Shown in pieces: positions 16,536 through 24,219 of a stretch of DNA of 54,129 nt; the first letter of the stretch is position 1, and every line of letters starts with the position of its first letter. The notes under the pieces were generated by a model. That model did no database searches and was not told where the DNA came from. It saw nothing but the letters and a program-made list of their open reading frames with translations. This DNA is from Streptomyces fuscigenes (GTDB lineage Bacteria; Actinomycetota; Actinomycetes; Streptomycetales; Streptomycetaceae): NCBI RefSeq assembly GCF_021556455.1, contig NZ_JAKGCV010000007.1, positions 1 to 54,129 of the forward strand, read 5' to 3'. The translations under genes were made by a program, and so were the position numbers.

Positions 16536-17312
16536 ATGAGCCTGCTGACTCCCCTGGCCCCCCTCACCGGCCGCGTCGCCGTCGTCACCGGCGCATCCAG
16601 CGGCATCGGAGAAGCCACCGCCGAGCACCTCGCCGCACTCGGCGCGAAGGTCGCCGTGATCGCCCGGCGCGAGGACCGGCTCACCGACTTGGTCCGGCGC
16701 ATCGAGAAGAACGGCGGCACCGCGCTCGCGCTCGCCGTGGACGTGACCGACGCGCAGGCCGTACGCGCCGCGGCCGACCGGGTCGCCGCCGCGTTCGACG
16801 GCGCCGACATCCTGTTCAACAACGCCGGGGTGATGCTCCCCGCCCCGATCGAGGAGCTGGCCACCAACCAGTGGCAGCACCAGATCGACCTGAACATCAC
16901 CGGCCTGATGAACACCATCGGCGCGTTCGTCCCTCAGCTCGTCCAGGCCGCCGCCGAGCGCGGCGTCGGCGACCTGATCAACACCTCCTCGATCACCGCA
17001 CAGAACATCTTCCCGAACTTCGCCGTCTACTCCGGGACCAAGGCGTACGTCACGCACCTCTCCCGGCACCTGCGCGCCGAACTGGGCGCGAAGAACGTCC
17101 GCGTCTCCGCGATCGAACCGGGCATCGTCGGCACGGAACTCCAGAGCCACGTCACGTTCTCCGCCGCACGCGAGTGGCTGGAGGGATCCAAGGACACGAT
17201 GGAGTGGCTGACCTCCGAGGACGTCGCCCACACCGTCGGCTTCCTCGCCTCCCAGCCGCCGCGGGTCAACCTCCAGCAGGTCACGATCATGCCCACAGGA
17301 CAGCCGAGCTGA
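16536..17312 (+). CDS. Short-chain dehydrogenase/reductase
   Basis: The 258-residue classical SDR has the cofactor loop TGASSGIG (18-25), NNAG in LFNNAGVM, catalytic Ser in TSSIT and the YSGTK tyrosine-lysine pair. Arg44-Arg45 after the second strand (VIARRED) suggests preference for NADP(H). It reduces or oxidises a carbonyl/alcohol substrate that cannot be named. GGAAGG lies eight bases before the ATG. It diverges from the MmyB-like XRE regulator, the usual partner arrangement, and ends at a strong hairpin. Confidence 0.9.
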   Translation: MSLLTPLAPLTGRVAVVTGASSGIGEATAEHLAALGAKVAVIARREDRLTDLVRRIEKNGGTALALAVDVTDAQAVRAAADRVAAAFDGADILFNNAGVMLPAPIEELATNQWQHQIDLNITGLMNTIGAFVPQLVQAAAERGVGDLINTSSITAQNIFPNFAVYSGTKAYVTHLSRHLRAELGAKNVRVSAIEPGIVGTELQSHVTFSAAREWLEGSKDTMEWLTSEDVAHTVGFLASQPPRVNLQQVTIMPTGQPS

Positions 17313-17334
17313 CCGCAATCCACCACGGCAGACA

Positions 17335-17358
17335 GGCCCGGCCCCCCGGGGCCGGGCC
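17335..17358 (+). terminator. Terminator after the SDR gene
   Basis: GGCCCGGCCCC (17335-17345) pairs with GGGGCCGGGCC (17348-17358), an 11-bp inverted repeat 22 bases after the stop. Confidence 0.7.
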
Positions 17359-17589
17359 AAGTGGCCGCCATCGTCGACGCCCAACTCCGCCCTCTCGTTT
17401 CCGTCACCAGTCCACCGCGCAGACAACCCACGACGCGACCATCAACGGGTGCTCTCAGGCGTAGGTTGCAGGGTCCGCGATCGTGCCACTCACTGTCGTC
17501 CACCTGCCGGCCCCGGTGGTTCATCCGTTGCGGTGGCCCGGCCGTGCGCCGGCACCAGCGCAGCGGACCCGGGCGGCACAGTGGGCACC

Positions 17590-18096
17590 ATGCGCTCCAT
17601 GATCGCCGCAAAGGCTCCTGCGGCCGGGCTGCTCGCCGCGGCCCTGGTGACCGGCTGCACCACTGTGCAGCCCGCGGCGCCCCGGGCCACGCCCGCCTCC
17701 GCTGCGGCCGGGGTCCGGGCGGCTGCCGCGTTCGTCTCCACCCGGCCGGCTCCCCCCACTCAGGCAGCAGGAGTCTCCCGCCTCACCACCATGGGCAAGC
17801 CAGCGCCCCACCAGGAGCACCACGCCGCCGTCCACCGGCCGCACCAGCGGGTCGCCGCAGCGGATCGGCACGTACGGCAGCTCACCGGCGCGGCCGGTGG
17901 CCGGCACTACCGGTGGAGGCCGCGACCGGCGCTCCAGCGTCCGCACCACCGTGCCCGCCCGCGCTGGGCGCCCGCACCCGTCCGCATCTCGCGGCGCCGC
18001 ACGGCACCGACCTCCCAGATGCGGAATCTGTGCGCCCGAGCCGACCACGTCATCCCGCAGGCGGCATCCCTGTGCCACAGCGCCTACGGCCGCTGA
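17590..18096 (+). CDS. Small basic lipoprotein
   Basis: The 168-residue precursor begins with a hydrophobic segment ending in the lipobox LVTGC, so it should be lipidated and anchored outside the membrane. The mature part is low-complexity and rich in Pro, Ala, Arg and His. It ends CARADHVIPQAASLCHSAYGR-like: a C...C...YG pattern I recall from small secreted Streptomyces proteins of unknown role. An upstream GTG at 17581 is an alternative start. No catalytic motif is seen. Confidence 0.5.
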   Translation: MRSMIAAKAPAAGLLAAALVTGCTTVQPAAPRATPASAAAGVRAAAAFVSTRPAPPTQAAGVSRLTTMGKPAPHQEHHAAVHRPHQRVAAADRHVRQLTGAAGGRHYRWRPRPALQRPHHRARPRWAPAPVRISRRRTAPTSQMRNLCARADHVIPQAASLCHSAYGR

Positions 18097-18142
18097 ACGC
18101 CGCGAGTGGCCGACTCGCGCCCATCGCACCTGATTCGAACGT

Positions 18143-18325
18143 ATGCGCGATAATGCGGGTATGGAGACTGCCGCCCCTCGCAGACCGGTCGCCCCGGCGT
18201 GCCCGTCCGAGCAGGTGGGCCCGTGTGCCCGCTGCCACCAGCCCACTCACCGCTACGGCCACGGTGGCAACCCGCTCTGTCCGACCTGCCGCGCCCGCCG
18301 GGAAGCCGACCCGGACCATTGGTGA
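18143..18325 (+). CDS. Small zinc-ribbon-like protein
   Basis: The 60-residue product (or 54 from ATG 18161) carries CARC and, after 14 residues, CPTC, a treble or ribbon-type set of two Cys-x2-Cys knuckles, with histidines between. It probably binds one zinc ion. The short basic tail RARREADPDHW may touch nucleic acid. The gene lies between a lipoprotein and a DUF6233-like gene, all rightward. No further role can be given. Confidence 0.5.
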   Translation: MRDNAGMETAAPRRPVAPACPSEQVGPCARCHQPTHRYGHGGNPLCPTCRARREADPDHW

Positions 18326-18356
18326 TGCGAGCCGCTCCGGCCGCCAAGGCGGCCCC

Positions 18357-18701
18357 GTGAGCCCGGACCCGGCAGATTCGTCGCGGATGGAGCTCCTTCA
18401 GTTCCTGCGCCGCTTCCTTCTCCAGGACCTCGCGCGCATCGACGTGTGGATCCAGCAGGAGACGCTCCACGCGGAGAGTCGGCGCGGCCAGCAGATACAG
18501 GCGAGCCGGGCAGCGCAGCGGCCGTGGTGGGTTCATCACGACGACGGGCGGCCCATCCGGCTGCACGTGGCCAACTGCTTCTTCATCTCCCGCCACGACG
18601 GCGGCCACGCCTGCACCCGCCAGCAGGCCATCGAGGCCCTCGCGGCCGGCGCGGAACCCTGCCCCGGCTGCCGGCCCGACAGCGACCTGGGCACCGACTA
18701 G
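18357..18701 (+). CDS. DUF6233-family protein
   Basis: The 114-residue protein has the hallmarks I remember for DUF6233: an N-terminal helix (LLQDLARIDVWIQQE), a segment with RPIRLHVANCFF, and the ending EALAAGAEPCPGCRPDSDLG. Cysteines in NCF, ACTR and CPGC may bind zinc. The family is common in Streptomyces in many copies and has no assigned function. GTG at 18357 or ATG at 18387 could be the start. It overlaps the end of the convergent gene by four bases. Confidence 0.7.
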   Translation: MSPDPADSSRMELLQFLRRFLLQDLARIDVWIQQETLHAESRRGQQIQASRAAQRPWWVHHDDGRPIRLHVANCFFISRHDGGHACTRQQAIEALAAGAEPCPGCRPDSDLGTD

Positions 18702-19177
18702 GGCCGCGGGCTGCGCAGGGCGCGGGCGGCGGCCTCACAGGCACGCGCGAGCGGCTCGCGTGCCACGTCCGGCAGCCCGCCGGCCTCTGCGGTACGGCGC
18801 AGGTGCGCGAGTGCCTGCGCCCATTCCACCGCGTCCTCGGGCAGGGTGTACGGCTCGCCGCTCAACCGGGCCGCGGGCACCTCGCGCACCTCGCCCGGCT
18901 CCCGGCGCACCACCGTGCGCACGATCGTCTCCGTACGCTCCACCACCCGCACCACAGGCTCCTGGACCTGGCCGCCCTCGCCCGGCGGGCGCCCCGCACG
19001 GGCCTGCGCCGTGCGCAGCTCATAGGCGCGGGTGCGGTGAGCAGCGGTGCAGTACTTCGGCGGGCGCCCCGTGCCCTTGTAGGGCACCGGCTTCCCGCAC
19101 CACGCACACGTGCGCGCGACCAGCTGCTCGCGCACCGACCGCCGCTCCTGCCCGTCACCCACCGGATCTTTCGTCAC
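18698..19177 (-). CDS. Zinc-binding protein with CxxC...YC motif
   Basis: The 159-residue protein opens with CAWCGKPVPYKGTGRPPKYC, then AAHRTRAYELR. This short zinc element resembles the start of the regulator encoded at 48573 in this window. The middle is rich in Glu, Arg and Val and probably forms an extended helix (VVRVVERTETIVRTVVRREP). The C-terminus is an alpha-helical bundle. The likely function is DNA- or protein-binding, but I cannot name it. The start is a GTG at 19177, inside the preceding leftward gene (23-base overlap). Confidence 0.6.
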   Translation of the reverse strand: MTKDPVGDGQERRSVREQLVARTCAWCGKPVPYKGTGRPPKYCTAAHRTRAYELRTAQARAGRPPGEGGQVQEPVVRVVERTETIVRTVVRREPGEVREVPAARLSGEPYTLPEDAVEWAQALAHLRRTAEAGGLPDVAREPLARACEAAARALRSPRP

Positions 19178-19514
19178 AGACGAAACGATAGAGAACGCGA
19201 AATACAGCTCGGTCGCAGGCCCTTGAACAGGCTCTGCTCAGGGAGTCGCCTTCCCAGTCCCACTTGGCCGGCTGACCGTTGCGGGGCCCGTACATGGCCC
19301 GGCCGCCGGGCCCGTAGAGCCCGATCTCCGTGCAGAGCGCGGCGCCCTCCACAAGGGATTCGGCGTCCCAGCCCGTCACGTCGACCAGGAGGCCGTCCAG
19401 CGGGCCGCCCACCAACTCCCGGTACTCGCGCCCGGGCCGCGGGCCCGGGTCCGGGTCGTCATGATCAGCGCCGTACACCCGGCGCGGCACGAACTCGTCC
19501 ATGCCCGGCAGCAT
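19155..19514 (-). CDS. Conserved hypothetical protein, 119 aa
   Basis: The protein has an acidic start, then ELVGGPLDGLLVDVTGWD and ALCTEIGLYGPGGRAMYGPR, segments I recall from Streptomyces hypothetical proteins. From about residue 95 (SRACSRACDRAVFRVLYRFV) the composition changes, and this tail overlaps the next gene; it may result from loss of an original stop. I chose ATG 19514 because GGGGGTGG lies upstream; 19502 and 19532 are possible. No function is known. Confidence 0.5.
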   Translation of the reverse strand: MLPGMDEFVPRRVYGADHDDPDPGPRPGREYRELVGGPLDGLLVDVTGWDAESLVEGAALCTEIGLYGPGGRAMYGPRNGQPAKWDWEGDSLSRACSRACDRAVFRVLYRFVCDERSGG

Positions 19515-19562
19515 GCCAGCCACCCCCGGCAACGCCCGGCCGGCGCAGTCGCCGACCGCGAG

Positions 19563-19766
19563 TCAGGTCGCTTTGGTCGCGCGCCATACCGCCTTGAGCG
19601 TCTGAGCCTTCGCGCAGTCGATACCCGTCGCGCACGGCGTGCATTTGCGGGTGTGGCCGGTGTACGCGCGCCACGCCTCATCCACGCGCATCTGCTGTGC
19701 CTCCACCGCCTGCTGCACCGGGCCGGCATCGGCCCCGCTCCCGCTGCTTCGCCAGCTTGAGCCCAT
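19563..19766 (-). CDS. Small Cys-containing protein, 67 aa
   Basis: From ATG 19766, with GGGGAAGG upstream, the product contains VQQAVEAQQMRVDEAWRAY followed by CTPCATGIDC, a cluster of three cysteines that might bind zinc. It then ends in a basic helix (AQTLKAVWRATKAT). It belongs to the leftward row of small genes upstream of the Cys-rich protein. Nothing else is recognisable. Confidence 0.5.
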   Translation of the reverse strand: MGSSWRSSGSGADAGPVQQAVEAQQMRVDEAWRAYTGHTRKCTPCATGIDCAKAQTLKAVWRATKAT

Positions 19767-19843
19767 GTCGCTCGCCTTCCCCGTCACGCCCCGCGCCGAT
19801 CGAGAGCGCGGGGACTGCACCGGAACCGAGCGTACCGCCCACT

Positions 19844-19871
19844 ACAGCTCCATAGAGCTGTATGGAGCTGT
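19844..19871. promoter_or_regulatory. Operator-like inverted repeat upstream of small GntR gene
   Basis: The 11-bp arms ACAGCTCCATA (19844-19854) and TATGGAGCTGT (19861-19871) match perfectly around the six-base spacer GAGCTG. A further GGAGCTGT is found at 19885-19892. It lies 42 bases before the GntR start and between divergent genes. GntR-type Kor repressors of Streptomyces plasmids bind palindromes in their own promoters, so I infer autoregulation. Confidence 0.65.
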
Positions 19872-19912
19872 TCAGATCTGCGGGGAGCTGTCCCTTATGT
19901 GAGCGTGCGGCC

Positions 19913-20173
19913 ATGGACGACGAGCAGGACACCCCGGAGGGCCCATTCCGCGCTAGCTCACCCGTACCGGTGTACGCGCAGCTGGCTGACGAACTACAGC
20001 GGCAGATCGAGGCTGGCGAGCTGAGCGCCGGCGCCCGGCTGCCCGGCGAGCGCGACCTGGCCCGCACCTACCGCGTAGCCCTCGGTACCGCCCGCCGCGC
20101 CATCCAGGAACTGCGCGACCGCGGGCTGATCGTCACCACCCACGGCAAGGGAAGCTTCGTTCAGGATCGCTGA
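19913..20173 (+). CDS. Stand-alone GntR-type HTH regulator, 86 aa
   Basis: The protein is only the winged-helix DNA-binding part of GntR/HutC regulators: VYAQLADELQRQIEAGEL, then ARLPGERDLARTYRVALGTA, then AIQELRDRGLIVTTHGKGSF, ending five residues later. No effector-binding domain follows. Such short GntR proteins are usually constitutive repressors in Streptomyces mobile elements. A perfect inverted repeat upstream is the probable operator. It lies just before the parAB region and may regulate it or the divergent row of small genes. Confidence 0.75.
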   Translation: MDDEQDTPEGPFRASSPVPVYAQLADELQRQIEAGELSAGARLPGERDLARTYRVALGTARRAIQELRDRGLIVTTHGKGSFVQDR

Positions 20174-20445
20174 CGCTGAACGGCGCCTGCCTCCAGTGTT
20201 GAGCAGGGGGCTTGTGGTGCTCGCCCAAGCCGGTGGATGTTCGTGAGCCGCGGGGTTCCCAGCGCCTCGTGCTCTCCCTTGGGAGCGCCGTAGCGCCAGA
20301 TTGGGCGGTGCGGCTGCGTCCTCAATCAACTGGGCCCGGTTGCATGCCCGTTCGGCTCATGGCAGGAGCAGGCATTCGGGACACCTGTCGCAGTTGCGGA
20401 TCGATTACCTGCCATTACCCAGCCGACCTAGTAATGTTCGGCCTC

Positions 20446-21594
20446 ATGAGCATCCCAAGCCCTCGCGGAGACCGTGAGAAGCTAATCACCGCTCTTACGC
20501 CTCAGCTTCGTCGTCTGCTGAAGATCCGGGCGTTCGAGCACGGCATGGACATCCAGGACGCTGCGGAGCATGCCATCCGGGCGTGGTACGACCTGCCGAA
20601 TCCGCCCGAAGTAGCCACTGACGGAGCGAAGACCTGGGGCACGTTTCTGCCTCCCGGCGAGCCCGAAAAGTTCAAGGAAGCCTGTGCCGACCGCGGCGTG
20701 ACGTACGTTCAGGGACTCGCCCAGGCGCTCAGTCTCTGGCTGGAGGCCCATCCCTCGCCGACTGCGCCTCTGACTGCCCAGCCGGTCACGCGGGTCATAG
20801 TCGCCAACCAGAAAGGCGGCGTCGGGAAAACCTTCATCAGCAGCGGCGTCGCACAGGCCCTGGCGGAGTCAGGCAAGCGGGTCCTGATCGTCGACTACGA
20901 CCCCCAGGGCCACCTCACCTCGGAGCTCGGGTTCGAGGACTTGATGTACGAGGACGACGTGGAGACGCTCCTCATGCACATGGAGGGGACCGCGAAGGGC
21001 GACATCCACGACCTGCTCGTGGCACTGGACCATCCGCGGTTCGGCGAGCGGCTGCATCTCCTGCCGGCATCCGATGACGCGTTCCTTCGCGACGTGTCGC
21101 TGTCCAAGGTGTCCTTCAGTGAGGCTGCGCTCGAGCGAGCACTCGAACCGCTGGAAGCCGACTACGACGTCATCATCATCGACGGGCCGCCCAGCCTCGG
21201 CCTCAACATGGACACCGCGCTCTACTACGTACGCCGACGGGAGGGCGAGCTCGCCGATCGGTCGGGCGTGATCACTCCGGTGTGGGCCAACAAGGCCTCC
21301 CACCGGGCCTTCAAGCTCCTCACCAAGCAGATGAATGACCTCTGCGTGAAGGGCCGGATCAAGGTCGACTACCTGGGACTGGTCGTCAACGCCTACGACA
21401 GCCGCCGCGGAAAGCTCGTCAGCCAGAACAAGGAGCAGTGGGAGCGCAGCGCCTCTCCGGCAGTTCTCGCTGTCATCGGGGACCTCAAGGAAGGGCGCGA
21501 GGCGAGCGACGGGGAGATTCCGTTGCTGGAGTACGCCCCCGAGAGTGAGCACGCGAACGCGATGCGGGATCTGGCGAAGGAGCTGGCGGTATGA
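20446..21594 (+). CDS. parA: ParA-type partition ATPase with N-terminal extension
   Basis: The 382-residue protein has a deviant Walker A motif NQKGGVGKTF (121-130), VDYDPQGHL (Walker A-prime) and a Walker B-like DVIIIDGPPSLG. These identify a ParA/MinD ATPase that forms dimers on DNA and moves plasmid copies with ParB. The first 115 residues are extra: an RHH-like helical segment (LTPQLRRLLKIRAFEHGMDI) and a second helical part, perhaps for operator binding. ParA of the P1 type also carries an N-terminal DNA-binding region. ATG 20434 is an alternative start. The stop overlaps the ParB start (ATGA). Confidence 0.9.
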   Translation: MSIPSPRGDREKLITALTPQLRRLLKIRAFEHGMDIQDAAEHAIRAWYDLPNPPEVATDGAKTWGTFLPPGEPEKFKEACADRGVTYVQGLAQALSLWLEAHPSPTAPLTAQPVTRVIVANQKGGVGKTFISSGVAQALAESGKRVLIVDYDPQGHLTSELGFEDLMYEDDVETLLMHMEGTAKGDIHDLLVALDHPRFGERLHLLPASDDAFLRDVSLSKVSFSEAALERALEPLEADYDVIIIDGPPSLGLNMDTALYYVRRREGELADRSGVITPVWANKASHRAFKLLTKQMNDLCVKGRIKVDYLGLVVNAYDSRRGKLVSQNKEQWERSASPAVLAVIGDLKEGREASDGEIPLLEYAPESEHANAMRDLAKELAV

Positions 21595-22595
21595 GGCAGA
21601 CGAAGCCCCGTAACCAGGGTGAGCGTGTGACGCAGGGGTTCGCGATCAACCCGGAGGCAGCGGAGTCGGCTGAGCCCGCGCGCAAGGTGAGGACTCGTGC
21701 ACAGATCCTCAAGGGTGAGGGCCGGCGGCCGCCGGCCGCGGTGGATCTGGCTGCGCTGGCGCATAACCCGTTCAACCCGCGGGAAGAGCTCTCCGATGTC
21801 GAGGAGACCGCTGAATCGTTGCGGGTCAGGGGACAGGTCCAGCCGGTCACTGTGGTGCGGCGGGGCACGTTCCTGTCGGCGCACCCTGGCCAGGAGGAGC
21901 TTCTTGGTGATGCCGAGTACGTGGTCATCGACGGCAACCGTCGTCTGGCCGCCGCTCATCTCGCCGGGCTCGGAGAGCTTCGGATCGACGTCAACGATGA
22001 TCTGGCCACCAGCGCGGCAGACATCCTTGAGACAGCGTTGATCGCGAATGTGCATCGGGTGGACGTGCCGCCGATGGATCAGGCCAAGGCAATCCAGGCT
22101 CTGGTCGAAGTCCACGGCTCGCAGGGGAAGGTTGCCGTGCGGCTCGGCAAGACGCCGGCCTGGGTCTCGCAACGTTTGGCGCTGTTGGAGCTCACCCCGG
22201 AACTGCAAGAGAAGGTCGAGACGGGGGAGTTGCGGGTAGAGCCCGCGCGCCGCATCGGCCGCATGCCGAAGGAGCAGCAGGCGGTCGAGGCCGAGGTCGC
22301 CATTAACGCCGTTAAGACCCCCCGCCAGCGATCACCTCGCAAGGACCACGCCCAGGCTCAGCCGGAGCCGACCGTTAACGCCGTTAAGACCTCCGACAAC
22401 GACCCGAGCGAGAGGCCTCCCGCGAGCTCCACCGTTAACGGCGTTAACGCCGATCGAGCCGGGCGGGCCACGTCGCCTCTCACCATTCCGGATCCCTCTC
22501 CCGCGGGGATCGTGGAGGTGCTCGTCTCTTCGCTTGCCTCGGACGCTCTGCACGAGGTGGCGGAGCTTCTCGTAGCCCGGTTGCCCAGCGAGTGA
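21591..22595 (+). CDS. parB: ParB-type centromere-binding protein
   Basis: The 334-residue protein has the ParB N-terminal domain: NPFNPREEL (59-67), VIDGNRRLAAAHLAG (112-126, in place of the usual GERR box) and ALIANVHRVDVPPMDQAKAI (149-168). An HTH follows at about 180-200 (VAVRLGKTPAWVSQRLALLE). A linker (235-300) carries three repeats, INAVKT, VNAVKT and VNGVNA, encoded by palindromic DNA. The short C-terminal helix region (305-332) probably dimerises. It binds the plasmid centromere and recruits ParA. Translation is coupled to parA, and a 17-bp hairpin ends the operon. Confidence 0.9.
   Translation: MRQTKPRNQGERVTQGFAINPEAAESAEPARKVRTRAQILKGEGRRPPAAVDLAALAHNPFNPREELSDVEETAESLRVRGQVQPVTVVRRGTFLSAHPGQEELLGDAEYVVIDGNRRLAAAHLAGLGELRIDVNDDLATSAADILETALIANVHRVDVPPMDQAKAIQALVEVHGSQGKVAVRLGKTPAWVSQRLALLELTPELQEKVETGELRVEPARRIGRMPKEQQAVEAEVAINAVKTPRQRSPRKDHAQAQPEPTVNAVKTSDNDPSERPPASSTVNGVNADRAGRATSPLTIPDPSPAGIVEVLVSSLASDALHEVAELLVARLPSE
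22302..22450. repeat. Three parS-like palindromes inside parB
   Basis: Three sites share the motif: ATTAACGCCGTTAAG at 22302-22316, GTTAACGCCGTTAAG at 22374-22388 and GTTAACGGCGTTAAC at 22434-22448. The third is a perfect 15-bp palindrome and the others are near-perfect. They sit in the linker-coding part of parB and are markedly AT-rich against the local background. I infer centromere or operator sites for ParB. Confidence 0.7.
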
Positions 22596-22611
22596 CGTCG
22601 GGGGCCGACCG

Positions 22612-22655
22612 GCGCCCCTGCTGTCCCGAACCGATGTCCGGGACAGCAGGGGCGC
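22612..22655 (+). terminator. Terminator of the parAB operon
   Basis: Perfect 17-bp arms (22612-22628 and 22639-22655) with a ten-base loop start 16 bases after the parB stop. Confidence 0.82.
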
Positions 22656-22686
22656 TTCGCATGTACGGCCGTGTGACCGCAAAAAG

Positions 22687-22964
22687 GCCCCGCAGCCAGG
22701 GTCTGGCTGCGGGGCTGAAAGCGGGGGTGGTAGCTGCGGACTCCGGGCACGTGGCTGCGCGTGCCGCAGGAGGGTCGTCAGGGTCGTCTTACCTGGTCGT
22801 GACGACCCAGCGGTCGTGGGCAGGCAGCGTACGTCCGGATCGTGCATCAGCTCCCCAGTCAAGGCACTGAGGAGGTCGGTCACGTTGTTGACCGGCGCCC
22901 AGGCCCTGCCCTCGTACGCGTCGTCAGCGACGCAGCCCAGGACGTCGAAACCGACGTCGCCAGC
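22687..22964 (-). pseudogene. Possible C-terminal gene remnant with terminator
   Basis: The minus strand keeps a protein-like reading from 22964 to about 22790: DVLGCVADDAYEGRAWAPV, then TDLLSALTGELMHDPDVRC. It has no start or stop of its own, and the frame then runs on into antisense of parB. A 12-bp hairpin (22687-22698 and 22704-22715) is followed leftward by a run of T on the minus strand, so it is a leftward terminator with no intact gene before it. I infer the tail of a lost gene; this is weakly supported. Confidence 0.3.
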
Positions 22965-23082
22965 TTATCCGAACCAGGTGTCAGACCCCCAGCCTAGGGT
23001 TGAGGTGAGGAGTGCCGACAGACGGGTGAGCGGGACTCCTGGTTCGGTGCCTAGGGGCGCCCCGCAAAGAAGCTGGTGATGC

Positions 23083-24075
23083 GTGCAGATTCGCGTTGAG
23101 AAGCAGAACAACCCTGTCGCTGATGAGGTGAGCGCCCTCGTGGCGGTCACACGGCCGATCATCGCGGGGATCTATCACTCGATCGGCCAGGACATGCTCA
23201 GTGCGATCGGGAAGCGCGAGGACATAAAGCTTAAGCTCCTCGGCAAGATCAGGAGTCAGGGGGATGGGGACACCGGGATCGCGTTTGAATACGCCGTTCA
23301 CGATGCGGTAGTTAACGGGGTCCCCATCGTTGTCGAGCGGGTGGCCGATGCCCTCGGCCATTGTCGGATCAACCGAGGCGACCCGTCATCGATCTTGTTC
23401 GCCATCGAGAAGAGCGGCTCTCAGCAGCTGATCTCCACGAAGATCGACCTCGTCACGACCGAGTCGAGGGTCTTGTCCGGAGAGCGTGGGCAGCCCGTGA
23501 AGTTGAAGGGACATCTCAACCGGCTCGCCGCTGCGTTCCGGCGTCCCAGCACCCGCGCCCAGCTGCCTCAGAGCATCAGGGGCCTGTGGAAGGCTGACCT
23601 CTTCCTCGGTTCCACTGAGCCCGATCACTGGGTGGGCACCACGGTCAAGATCAACCGATCGCATCTCGAAGCAGCCAGGGGACTGCGGGTCGCCATCGTT
23701 CCCAGCAAGTCGGGATCCTCTGACGCGATCAAGAAGGACGAACAGAGGAACCTGATCGTCTGCCCGATGCCGCACGACGGCAGCTTCATGCAGGTCTTCT
23801 ATGAGGGGTGGCGGATCGTCCAGGCCCTCTGTGAAACCAACTTCAAGATGCCCAAGGAAGTGGACCTCCCCAGCCCCATCGACCGGGAGGTCGCGCGTGT
23901 CTATATCGAGCGTCGAGAATTCCCCGTCCCCGACGTTCTGGAAGCCACCAGGAAGTTCGCGCAGCCGGAGCTTCTCGTTGCCGACGAAGCGCCTGCCTCC
24001 CACGTTGCGTTCGGGGCAGACGCGCAGCCGGAAACCTCCACCATCATCACGCCGTTCCCTCGGATGAGCAGCTAG
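23083..24075 (+). CDS. Uncharacterised protein, possible nuclease-fold, 330 aa
   Basis: I do not recognise the family. The protein is of even, globular composition with no signal peptide or membrane segment. It contains GIAFEYAVHDAV (around 64-75), ISTKIDLVT (around 116-124) and HWVGTTVKIN (around 182-191). Acidic residues followed by such T-K or V-K strands recall the PD-(D/E)xK nuclease pattern, but I cannot place a full motif. It starts at GTG 23083 and stands alone. Codon use is slightly less GC-rich than its neighbours, hinting at later acquisition. It ends at a shared bidirectional hairpin. Confidence 0.55.
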   Translation: MQIRVEKQNNPVADEVSALVAVTRPIIAGIYHSIGQDMLSAIGKREDIKLKLLGKIRSQGDGDTGIAFEYAVHDAVVNGVPIVVERVADALGHCRINRGDPSSILFAIEKSGSQQLISTKIDLVTTESRVLSGERGQPVKLKGHLNRLAAAFRRPSTRAQLPQSIRGLWKADLFLGSTEPDHWVGTTVKINRSHLEAARGLRVAIVPSKSGSSDAIKKDEQRNLIVCPMPHDGSFMQVFYEGWRIVQALCETNFKMPKEVDLPSPIDREVARVYIERREFPVPDVLEATRKFAQPELLVADEAPASHVAFGADAQPETSTIITPFPRMSS

Positions 24076-24162
24076 CACCCGGCTATCCCGCGAGCCGCGT
24101 CCAGCTCGCGGGGCAGCCCAACGTCAGTTTTGTCGTCCGATTGGCGGAACGACCGGAAAGAC

Positions 24163-24203
24163 GCTGGCGGCCCCGCCCTTCCGAGAAGCGCGGGGCCGCC
24201 AGC
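24163..24203. terminator. Bidirectional terminator
   Basis: GCTGGCGGCCCCGC (24163-24176) pairs perfectly with 24190-24203 across a 13-base loop. It lies between the rightward unknown gene and the end of the leftward transfer operon. Confidence 0.8.
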
Positions 24204-24219
24204 ATGGTGTGCGTTGGGT

